From contig CABUIY010000003.1 of the NCBI GenBank assembly GCA_902491765.1, positions 84,396 through 148,395 on the forward strand: a stretch of DNA of 64,000 bases, read 5' to 3'. Each line of letters starts with the position of its first letter. Within the stretch, counting starts at the first letter, position 1. Positions 41,765 to 49,850 of the stretch are shown here, in pieces. Source of the DNA: an uncultured Collinsella sp. Its GTDB lineage: Bacteria > Actinomycetota > Coriobacteriia > Coriobacteriales > Coriobacteriaceae. A program made the translations under genes and the position numbers. The notes below the pieces were generated by a model that was not told the origin of the DNA, did no database searches, and worked only from the letters and a program-made list of their open reading frames with translations.

Positions 41765-44700
41765 ATGGCATTCGTCCATCTGCACAACCACACCGTCTTC
41801 TCCATGCTCGACGGCGCAACCCGTATCCAGGATATGGTCAACCGCGCCGTAGAGCTGGGCATGCCCGCCGTCGCCATTACCGACCACGGCTACATGTATG
41901 GCGTGCCCGACCTGGCACTGGCCTGCGACGCCGTTAACCACAACACGCCCGAGTACAAAACCTGGAGTCACGACAAGTCCTTCTTGGAAAAGGACCGCCG
42001 CGACGAGCTGGTGGAACCCGATCCCGAGTCCAGCCCGCGCGAGCATGCCCAGTATGTGAAGGACATGGCCATGTGGGACGAGAAGGGCAACATCGACGAG
42101 CTCAAGCCGCCGCTGGTCATCAAGCCCATCTTTGGCTGCGAGGTCTACTTTACGCCGGACGAGACGCTCGCCCGCGACCACAAGCCCGAGCTCTACCACA
42201 TGATCCTTCTGGCCAAGGACCAGGAGGGCTACGTCAACCTGATGCAGACGGTTTCCGAGGCCGCCGTGCAGGGCTTTTACTACAAGCCGCGTGTGACGCT
42301 CGACAACCTGCGCCGCCACGCCAAGGGCATGATCTGCACGAGCGCCTGCATCGCGGGCATCATCCCCAAATACATCGACCGCGGTGACATGGAGGGCGCC
42401 ATCAAGTGGGCCGAGACCTTCCGCGACACCTTTGACCCCGGCGACTTTTATATCGAGATCCAGGAACACGGCATTACCACCGATAACGGCCTGACCGACG
42501 AGCAGATGGACCGCACGCTTATCGACATCGCCAAGCAGGTGGGCGTCAAGGTCATCGCCACCAACGACTTCCACTATCTGCGCCGCGAGGATGCGCCCGT
42601 GCAGGACGTCATCATGTGCATTGGCATGAACGCAAAGGTCGATGACCCCAACCGCATGCGCATGACCGGCTCGGAGTTTTACATGAAGACCGAGGAGGAG
42701 ATGCGGGCGATGTTCCCGTATTGCCCCGAGGCCTGCGACAACACGCTCGAGATCGCCGACAAGTGCTACGTTGAGCTGGACTGGGACTCCATCATCCTGC
42801 CGCGCTTCCCGTTGCTCGACCCCGGCGAGACGCACGAGAGCCAGTTCCGCCGCGAGTGCGAGAAGGGCCTGCGCCAGCACTACGGCGATGACTGGGCCAC
42901 GCGCGAGATCGGTGGCGTCAACATCAAAGAACGCTTTGAGTACGAATACAAGGTCATTTGCGATAAGGGCTTTGCCGCCTACTTTTTGATCGTCGCCGAG
43001 TACGTGCAATGGGCCAAGGACAACGGCATCGGCGTCGGTCCCGGCCGTGGTTCGGCCGCCGGCGCTATCGTCGCCTACGCCATGAACATCACCGCGTTCG
43101 ACCCGCTCGAGAACGGCCTGATGTTCGAGAGGTTCCTGTCCCCGCAGCGTACCGAGATGCCCGATATCGATATGGACTTCGACGATGAGCGGCGCCTCGA
43201 GGTCGTGGAGCACGTTCGCCAGCTCTACGGCCCCGAGAAGGTCACCCACGTCATCACCTACTCGACCATTAAGGCCAAGCAGGCCATCAACGACGCCGCG
43301 CGCGTCCTGGACTACCCGGTCTACATGGGCCAGCGCCTGTCCAAGATGGTCTCGAGCGACCCCAAGGTCAAGCTCAAGCAGGTGCTCGAAAAACAACCCG
43401 GCAAAGAGGATCTGTTTAACCCCGACTTTGCCGAGGCCTATAAAAAGGACGACGACGCCCGCCGCATCATCGACACGGCGCTCTCGATTGAGGGCCTCAC
43501 CCGTGGCGAGGGCGTGCACGCGTGCGCCGTTCTGATCTGCCGCGACCCCGTCAACGAGCATGTGCCCACCAAGCTCGACACCAAGGGCGGCGTCGAGATT
43601 ACCCAGTACGAGGGCCATACCGTTGCCGACATGGGCCTGCTCAAGATGGACTTCCTGGGCCTGCGCACGCTGACGGTTATCTCCAAGGCCAAGGCAAACA
43701 TCAAAAAGAACTTCGGCATCGACATCAAAGAGGAAGAGATTCCCTTTGACGATCCCGAGATCTTTAAGCTCATGGGCTCCGGCCACACCGCCGGCGTCTT
43801 CCAGGTCGAGTCCGCCGGCATGACGGCCACGATCAAGAACATGAAACCCACCGAATACAAGCACGTCGTGGCATTGATCGCTCTGTACCGCCCGGGCCCG
43901 CTGGGCGCCGGCATGGTTTCGTCCTACATCAACCGTATGAACGGCAAGGAGCCGGCCGTCTCCTACGACGACCGTCTGGACGACATCCTGGGCGAAACCT
44001 ACGGCACCATGGTCTACCAGGAGCAGGTTATGCTCATCTCCGTCGAGATGTGCGGCTTCTCCAAGGGCGAATCGGACTCGCGTATCCGTAAACCCGTGGC
44101 TAAGAAAAAGATCAAGCTGCTCACGTCGACGGTGCTCCACTGGGAGGATGGCTCGGACGAGACCACCTACGACCACTGGATGAACGGCGCCATCAAGAAC
44201 AACTACACGCGCGAGGTCGCCCAGAAGATTTGGGACGATGTTCTCGAGTTCGCATCTTACGCCTTTAACAAGTCGCACTCCGCCGGCTACGCCATCTTGG
44301 TTATGCAGACAGCGTGGCTCAAGGCGCACTATCCGCACGAGTACATGGCGGCCGTTCTGACGTCCTACACGGGCAAGACCGACAAGATCGTTCACTACGT
44401 CTCGGCATGCCGTCACGACGGCATCCCCGTGCTGTCGCCAGATGTCAACGAGTCCGGTACCGAGTTCACGGCCACCAAGGAGGGCGTGCGCTTTGGTTTG
44501 GCCGGCATCCGCGGCGTGGGCACCGGCGTGGCGCAGGCGATTATCGCCGAGCGCGAGGCGGGCGGTCCGTTTAAGACACTGCACGACTTTGTCGAGCGTG
44601 TGGACTCGAGCCAGGCAAACCGCCGCGTGATCGAATCGCTCATCAAGGCAGGCGCCTTCGACTCCACGGGGTATCCGCGCCGCCAGATGATGCACTTTGT

Positions 44701-45568
44701 GGACAAGAACAACCCCGAGAACATCATCGATGCCGCTGTGAAGCGCCAAAAGGATCGCGCGAGCGGCCAGACGTCGTTCTTCGACATGTTCGGCGATGTT
44801 GAGGGCTCGGGCTTTGAGGTGAGCGTGCCCGATCCGGATGGCCAGGAGTGGGACCGCCACCTTAAGCTGAGCCAGGAGAAGGAGGTTCTGGGCATCTATG
44901 TCTCGGACCACCCGTTGCGCCCGTTTGAGTATGCGCTAGCCAAGGCGCGCGACTTCTCGTTCTCGCAGATCGACACCGGTTACGAGGTGCAAAACCCCAC
45001 GGGCGGTACCATCAACCAGGAGATTCCCGAGGGCAAGGCGCTGTGGTGGGCCGGTATGGTCTCGAGCGTGTCCAAGCGCGTGACCAAAAACGGCGACCCC
45101 ATGGGCATCGTGCAGCTCGAGGACATGGAAGGCGAGGCCACGGTCGTGGTGTTCCCCAAGACCTACAAGGAGGCCGAGGGGTACCTGTACGGCGAGGTCG
45201 ATCCCGAGACCGGCGCGCAGCTGTCCGATGCGTTTGTGCGCATTAAGGGCAAGCTTGAGCGCTCGGACCGCGGCGATCAGATCATCGCGCAGGAGATCGT
45301 GCCACTGGAGCTTAATGAGGAGAACAACAAGCCCAAGGTGTTTGAGGTCATGGTGCCCAACAGCCGCTTTAGCCAGGGCAATATGGCGCGTCTTGCCACG
45401 GTGCTTACCGCCAACCCGGGCGGCGACCGCGTGGAGATCTTTATCGAGCAGGTGGACGGGCGTGTGCTGCGTGCCGAGGTGCCGGCCAAGGTCAACGCAC
45501 GCTCGATTCCGCTGCTGGCCGAGGCCAAGGCCATTGTGGGCAACCAGGGCCGCGTGACGGTTATCTAG
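41765..45568 (+). CDS. dnaE: DNA polymerase III subunit alpha
   Basis: A 1267-residue replicative C-family polymerase. The PHP domain opens with FVHLHNHTVFSMLDG and AITDHGYMYG. The palm has GPGRGSAAGAIVAYAM (near 425) and the catalytic PDIDMDFDDE (near 465). Helix-hairpin-helix and C-terminal OB-fold regions follow (WWAGMVSSVSKRV near 1095). It is about 100 residues longer than typical E. coli-type DnaE; part of that is a charged insert in the PHP domain around residues 70-110. The ATG follows a short leader with no strong Shine-Dalgarno. It is monocistronic, followed by a large BIME-like repeat. Confidence 0.97.
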   Translation: MAFVHLHNHTVFSMLDGATRIQDMVNRAVELGMPAVAITDHGYMYGVPDLALACDAVNHNTPEYKTWSHDKSFLEKDRRDELVEPDPESSPREHAQYVKDMAMWDEKGNIDELKPPLVIKPIFGCEVYFTPDETLARDHKPELYHMILLAKDQEGYVNLMQTVSEAAVQGFYYKPRVTLDNLRRHAKGMICTSACIAGIIPKYIDRGDMEGAIKWAETFRDTFDPGDFYIEIQEHGITTDNGLTDEQMDRTLIDIAKQVGVKVIATNDFHYLRREDAPVQDVIMCIGMNAKVDDPNRMRMTGSEFYMKTEEEMRAMFPYCPEACDNTLEIADKCYVELDWDSIILPRFPLLDPGETHESQFRRECEKGLRQHYGDDWATREIGGVNIKERFEYEYKVICDKGFAAYFLIVAEYVQWAKDNGIGVGPGRGSAAGAIVAYAMNITAFDPLENGLMFERFLSPQRTEMPDIDMDFDDERRLEVVEHVRQLYGPEKVTHVITYSTIKAKQAINDAARVLDYPVYMGQRLSKMVSSDPKVKLKQVLEKQPGKEDLFNPDFAEAYKKDDDARRIIDTALSIEGLTRGEGVHACAVLICRDPVNEHVPTKLDTKGGVEITQYEGHTVADMGLLKMDFLGLRTLTVISKAKANIKKNFGIDIKEEEIPFDDPEIFKLMGSGHTAGVFQVESAGMTATIKNMKPTEYKHVVALIALYRPGPLGAGMVSSYINRMNGKEPAVSYDDRLDDILGETYGTMVYQEQVMLISVEMCGFSKGESDSRIRKPVAKKKIKLLTSTVLHWEDGSDETTYDHWMNGAIKNNYTREVAQKIWDDVLEFASYAFNKSHSAGYAILVMQTAWLKAHYPHEYMAAVLTSYTGKTDKIVHYVSACRHDGIPVLSPDVNESGTEFTATKEGVRFGLAGIRGVGTGVAQAIIAEREAGGPFKTLHDFVERVDSSQANRRVIESLIKAGAFDSTGYPRRQMMHFVDKNNPENIIDAAVKRQKDRASGQTSFFDMFGDVEGSGFEVSVPDPDGQEWDRHLKLSQEKEVLGIYVSDHPLRPFEYALAKARDFSFSQIDTGYEVQNPTGGTINQEIPEGKALWWAGMVSSVSKRVTKNGDPMGIVQLEDMEGEATVVVFPKTYKEAEGYLYGEVDPETGAQLSDAFVRIKGKLERSDRGDQIIAQEIVPLELNEENNKPKVFEVMVPNSRFSQGNMARLATVLTANPGGDRVEIFIEQVDGRVLRAEVPAKVNARSIPLLAEAKAIVGNQGRVTVI

Positions 45569-45583
45569 GGACGGCGTTGCTGA

Positions 45584-45712
45584 GGGGTAGCTAATTTGGG
45601 ACGGGGCTTTTTTAGCTACCCTTTGGCTGACGACAAATTGGCTGGGATTTGGATAATTCTCAACCGATATATGGGGGTAGCTAAAATAGCCCCGTCCCAA
45701 ATTAGCTACCCC
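45584..45712. repeat. BIME-like double hairpin, GGGTAGCTAA family
   Basis: Perfect 24-nt outer arms GGGGTAGCTAATTTGGGACG+GGGC (45584-45607) and their complement (45689-45712). Inside, TTTTTAGCTACCC and GGGTAGCTAAAA also pair. Each half is itself a hairpin (GGGTAGCTA...TAGCTACCC) whose loop holds GGGACGGGG. Two such halves in opposite orientation make a BIME-type unit between dnaE and the SNF2 gene. Confidence 0.9.
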
Positions 45713-45731
45713 GGGTGGATTGGAGGAAGTG

Positions 45732-48700
45732 ATGACGCAGGGGACGTTTGTGCAGGCGCTTCGCAAAGAGGCGGCGTTGAGCGGCACCTTTATGAAGGGG
45801 CGTTCGCTCATGCTCAACGGTGCCGTGCTGTCGTTTGAGGACTCCGGCTCGCGCTTCTCCAAAAACGTGAACATCGAGGGCTCGGTGCGCGGCTCGCGCG
45901 GCGACCTGTACAAGACGCACGTGGCGCTCGACATGGACGAGCACGAGGTTATCGACTACGACTGCGATTGCCCCGCCGCCTTCCGCTATTCCGGCATGTG
46001 CAAGCACGCCATCGCCACGGCGCTGGCGTATCTGGATGCCAGTGGCGCCGAGCCCGTCGAGGGTTTGCGCACGCCGGTCCGCACGTTTACAGTACCGCCC
46101 GCACAGTCCAAGCAGCCCACGCGCCCCGCGCCCACCGCATCTGCGGTCAACCCCAACTTTCCCTTCCCGGCGCCCGTCCCCACGAGCCCGAGCCTTGTGG
46201 CGGCGCTTTCCGATCTTTCGGACGCGCGCATGGACGAGCTCGCGGTCATGCGTCGCAAGCTCGCCGGCACCATTGACCCCGATGCGCCCAAAGCGGTGCT
46301 GGAGCCCTCGCTGGTGCCGTACTACAATCCGCTGTTTGCCGATCGTTTTAACTGGGCGCTCGAGTTTCGCATTCGTAGCGGTTCGGTGTCCTACGTGGTT
46401 AAGGATATCGACGGCATGGCCGATGCCTATGTGCGCGGCGGTACGTTCTCCTATGGCAAGAAGCTTACGTTTGCCCATGTGCCCGAGGCTTTCGATGACG
46501 TGTCGACAAAGCTGCTCGACTTTATCGCAATGACGGTCGCCTACCTAGGCGATATTACGAGCCCGCGCTCGGCGTCGTATGACTTTGTCCGCAACGGTTT
46601 TGTCGCCGAGCGTCAGTTGCCGGTATCCGAGCATTCCATCGTGTCCGTGCTGGACCTGCTGCGCGGCAGGACCATGTCCTTTGAGCCTGCTTGGTCGCGG
46701 GGAACGACGACGCATCGCGCCTACGAGGTGGCAGTCGAGCCGTCGCCGCAGGGGGAGGGCGAAGTCCCGGCTAAGCGCCCGCCGCTCCTTGCCGCCAAGA
46801 TTGCACCGGCGGCGGGAGGCAGCTACGACTTGCGCCTGCCGGCCGATACGTACTGCTTTGTCGCAGGCGACGCAGCCTATCTGGTCGATACGCGCCGCGC
46901 GCGCCGTACCGACACGGCGTTTGCCCAGCATGCGGCGCCGTTCCTATCGCACTTGTTGCCCTGCCGCACGCCGGTCCATATCGCCGCCGACCAGGTGGGC
47001 GAGTTCTGCCGCATGGCGCTGCCGATCTTGCGCGACTACACCGACCTGACCGCTCCCGCCGTACTTGACGCCGTGGCGCCCGAGCCGAGTTTTGCCATGG
47101 CGATTGGCGTCGACGATGGCCTTGTGACCTGCAAGATTACGGTGGCCTACGGCGATTGGTCGGCAGATCTCTTTAGTCTTGGTGCTCCGGGCAGTCCTTT
47201 CGAAGAGCAACGCCCCGGCGTTCCGCCCCGCGATACGCTGGCGGAGTTTCGCGTTATGGACACGGCTGCCCTGTACTTTGATTTCCACGAGGGCGGCCTG
47301 GCGTTTGAGGAGCGCGATGACGAGAGCCTGTTCCACTTGCTGACCGAGGGCCTGTCTGCCCTGTCCGAGCTTGGAGAGGTCATGCTCAGCGACCGCCTGC
47401 GCCAGATTTCGGTCCGCCCTGCGCCCAAGCTCTCGGTGCGCGCCACCGTCAAGAGCAACTTGCTCGACGTCGAGCTGGGTGCGAGCGGGCTTTCGGCGGG
47501 CGACCTTGCCATCTATCTGGACTCGTATAAGCGCCACCAGACGTTCGCGCGCCTTACGTCCGGCGACATCGTTCGCCTGGATGAAGGTGCCCGCGCTGCG
47601 TTTGGCCTTGCCGAGGACCTGGGCGTCGATGCCGTCGACCTGCTCGACGGCGTGTCGCTTCCCGCATCGAGTACCCTGTTCGTCGACAACATGCTTGCGC
47701 GCACGCCCGCGCTCGAAGCCGATCGCGACGCTGCATTCCGTCGCACCGTCGAGCGCTTGGATACGCTCGGCAAGATGGACTTTACGGTGCCGGTCTCGCT
47801 CAAGGCCACACTGCGCGGCTATCAGGTCGACGGCTACCAGTGGCTCGGCTCGCTCGAACACCTGAGCCTTGGCGGCATCTTGGCCGACGACATGGGCCTG
47901 GGCAAAACGCTCCAGATGATCGCGCATATCCTGGCGCGCGTGGAGGCGGGGGACACTAAACCCACGCTTGTGGTGTGTCCCGCGTCGCTTGTGTACAACT
48001 GGACCGCCGAGCTGGAGCGCTTTGCCCCGTCGCTCGATGTGTGCGCCATTGTGGGCGCCAAGGCGCAGCGTCGCGTGCAGATCGCCGGCGTGGCCGAGCA
48101 TAACGTGGTCGTGACGTCGTATGACCTTATGCGGCGCGATATCGACGAGTACGTCGAGCAGGACTTTGCCCGTGTGGTGCTCGATGAGGCCCAGTACATT
48201 AAAAACCCGCTCACCCAGGTGGCGCGCGCCGCAAAGCGCCTGCCTGCCGGCGTGCGCTTTGCCCTGACGGGCACGCCCATCGAAAACCGCCTATCCGAGC
48301 TCTGGAGCATCTTCGACTTTTTGATGCCGGGCCTGCTGGGTACGCGTGAATCGTTTGCAAAGCGCTTCGAAAGCCCGGTCGAGCATGCCGAGGGCGACAG
48401 TGCCGCCCGCCTGCAAGCGCTCGTGTCGCCGTTTGTGCTGCGCCGTGTCAAGGAAGACGTGGTGGCCGACCTGCCCGAGAAGATCGAGGATACGGTCATG
48501 GCGCAGCTTACCGGCGAGCAGCGCAAGCTCTACCTGGCCAACCAGGACCGCATCGCCCAGCAGGTGCAGCACCGCGAGGCATCCGAGTTTAAGAAAGACA
48601 AGCTCAAAGTGCTCGCCGAGCTCACCAAGCTGCGCCAGATCTGCTGCGACCCGCGTCTACACTACGAGGATTACAAGTCGGGGAGCGCCAAGCTCGATAC

Positions 48701-49205
48701 GTGCATGGAGCTCGTGCACGGCGCACTCGATGGCGGTCACCGTATCTTGTTGTTCAGCCAGTTTACGGGCATGCTCGATATTATCGGTAGGCGCCTGGCC
48801 AAGGAGGACATCGCCTTCCTTAAGCTCACGGGCGCTTCGTCTAAGGAGAGCCGCGCCAAGATGGTCGCGCAGTTCCAAGCGGGCGAGGTTCCGGTCTTTT
48901 TGATTTCGCTCAAGGCGGGCGGCGTGGGCCTTAACCTGACGGCGGCCGACGTGGTCATCCACTACGACCCGTGGTGGAACGTGGCGGCGCAGGACCAAGC
49001 AACTGACCGTGCACACCGTATTGGCCAGCAACATACCGTGACCGTGTACAAGCTCATCGCCAAGGACACGATCGAGGAACGCATTATGCGGATGCAGGAG
49101 TCCAAGCGCGACCTGGTCAACAGCGTGCTCGGCGGCGACGGCATCTCGTCGGCACTGTTCACGCGCGAGGATGTTCTGGCGCTGCTCGGCGGCGACGGGC
49201 GCTAG
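45732..49205 (+). CDS. SNF2-family helicase with SWIM zinc finger
   Basis: An 1157-residue SWI2/SNF2 ATPase. An N-terminal SWIM finger is seen as CDCPAAFRYSGMCKH (CxC...CxH). A long SNF2-associated region follows, then the ATPase: DDMGLGKT (near 718), VLDEAQYIKN (near 819), LTGTPIENRLSELWS, FSQFTGMLDIIGRRL and TDRAHRIGQQ. Bacterial members resemble RapA/HepA and probably remodel stalled RNA polymerase or other protein-DNA complexes; that role is inferred. GGAGGAAGTG precedes the ATG at 45732. Confidence 0.93.
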   Translation: MTQGTFVQALRKEAALSGTFMKGRSLMLNGAVLSFEDSGSRFSKNVNIEGSVRGSRGDLYKTHVALDMDEHEVIDYDCDCPAAFRYSGMCKHAIATALAYLDASGAEPVEGLRTPVRTFTVPPAQSKQPTRPAPTASAVNPNFPFPAPVPTSPSLVAALSDLSDARMDELAVMRRKLAGTIDPDAPKAVLEPSLVPYYNPLFADRFNWALEFRIRSGSVSYVVKDIDGMADAYVRGGTFSYGKKLTFAHVPEAFDDVSTKLLDFIAMTVAYLGDITSPRSASYDFVRNGFVAERQLPVSEHSIVSVLDLLRGRTMSFEPAWSRGTTTHRAYEVAVEPSPQGEGEVPAKRPPLLAAKIAPAAGGSYDLRLPADTYCFVAGDAAYLVDTRRARRTDTAFAQHAAPFLSHLLPCRTPVHIAADQVGEFCRMALPILRDYTDLTAPAVLDAVAPEPSFAMAIGVDDGLVTCKITVAYGDWSADLFSLGAPGSPFEEQRPGVPPRDTLAEFRVMDTAALYFDFHEGGLAFEERDDESLFHLLTEGLSALSELGEVMLSDRLRQISVRPAPKLSVRATVKSNLLDVELGASGLSAGDLAIYLDSYKRHQTFARLTSGDIVRLDEGARAAFGLAEDLGVDAVDLLDGVSLPASSTLFVDNMLARTPALEADRDAAFRRTVERLDTLGKMDFTVPVSLKATLRGYQVDGYQWLGSLEHLSLGGILADDMGLGKTLQMIAHILARVEAGDTKPTLVVCPASLVYNWTAELERFAPSLDVCAIVGAKAQRRVQIAGVAEHNVVVTSYDLMRRDIDEYVEQDFARVVLDEAQYIKNPLTQVARAAKRLPAGVRFALTGTPIENRLSELWSIFDFLMPGLLGTRESFAKRFESPVEHAEGDSAARLQALVSPFVLRRVKEDVVADLPEKIEDTVMAQLTGEQRKLYLANQDRIAQQVQHREASEFKKDKLKVLAELTKLRQICCDPRLHYEDYKSGSAKLDTCMELVHGALDGGHRILLFSQFTGMLDIIGRRLAKEDIAFLKLTGASSKESRAKMVAQFQAGEVPVFLISLKAGGVGLNLTAADVVIHYDPWWNVAAQDQATDRAHRIGQQHTVTVYKLIAKDTIEERIMRMQESKRDLVNSVLGGDGISSALFTREDVLALLGGDGR

Positions 49206-49370
49206 CCGCGCGCGGGGTGGGACTGCTGGAGTGGGCAGGACGGTCGACGCATTTTGGCCCGACCGCTTGCCTGATCCGTTATGTGTTCATTTGCAATGCC
49301 GTGGATGGTTTGTCTGCCTTTGGGCATAAGAACCATCAAGAACATTGGCACATCAGCAAAGGAGAACATC

Positions 49371-49733
49371 ATGGCGAAATTCTTTAAGGACCCCGACGGT
49401 AAGCTCATCGCTGCCCTTGGCGACGACGTTGCGACCCCTGCCGGTTGCACGGAACTGACCGCAAACACTGAGGACGCGGCGCACGAGAAGCACGTGCCTG
49501 TTGTCGAGACCGAGCGCGACGGTCACGTGATTCGCGCACGCGTTGGCTCGGTCGAGCACCCCAGCCTGCCCGAGCACTACATTGAATGGATCGCCCTTGA
49601 GGCCGAGGGCCGCTTAGAGGTTCATTACCTTGAGCCCGGCATGAAACCCGCGACGTTTTTCGCGGGCGGCTCCAAGACCGGTACCGTCTATGCCTACTGC
49701 AACCTGCACGGCCTGTGGTCCGCGACATTCTAG
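49371..49733 (+). CDS. Desulfoferrodoxin-type superoxide reductase with degenerate centre I
   Basis: A 120-residue protein. The C-terminal neelaredoxin domain keeps the superoxide-reducing iron-site residues: EKHVPV, EHPSLPEHYIEWI and CNLHGLW (His ligands and Cys). The N-terminal 36 residues align by pattern with the desulforedoxin domain (start KFF; spacing to TANTEDAA), but its four Cys are lost except one (AGCTEL). It should therefore reduce superoxide to peroxide without the rubredoxin-like centre. The ATG at 49371 has AAAGGAGAA 6 nt before it. It is monocistronic and ends at a terminator. Confidence 0.88.
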   Translation: MAKFFKDPDGKLIAALGDDVATPAGCTELTANTEDAAHEKHVPVVETERDGHVIRARVGSVEHPSLPEHYIEWIALEAEGRLEVHYLEPGMKPATFFAGGSKTGTVYAYCNLHGLWSATF

Positions 49734-49778
49734 GAGCGCGCCCCCGCTCGGGGTATCATAGCTAGCATATGCACATGC

Positions 49779-49811
49779 AAGCGCCGACTGCATTATGCGG
49801 CCGGCGCTTTT
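49779..49811 (+). terminator. Terminator of the superoxide reductase gene
   Basis: AAGCGCCG (49779-49786) pairs with CGGCGCTT (49802-49809), followed by TTTT. Confidence 0.78.
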
Positions 49812-49850
49812 ACTACGATTTTGATGGTTTACGACGGAAAGGGCTGGGCC

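Noticed and set aside
41729..44911. 1060-codon open frame antisense to dnaE
   Set aside because: It is a shadow of strongly biased codons in dnaE; it has no ribosome site and no recognisable domain.
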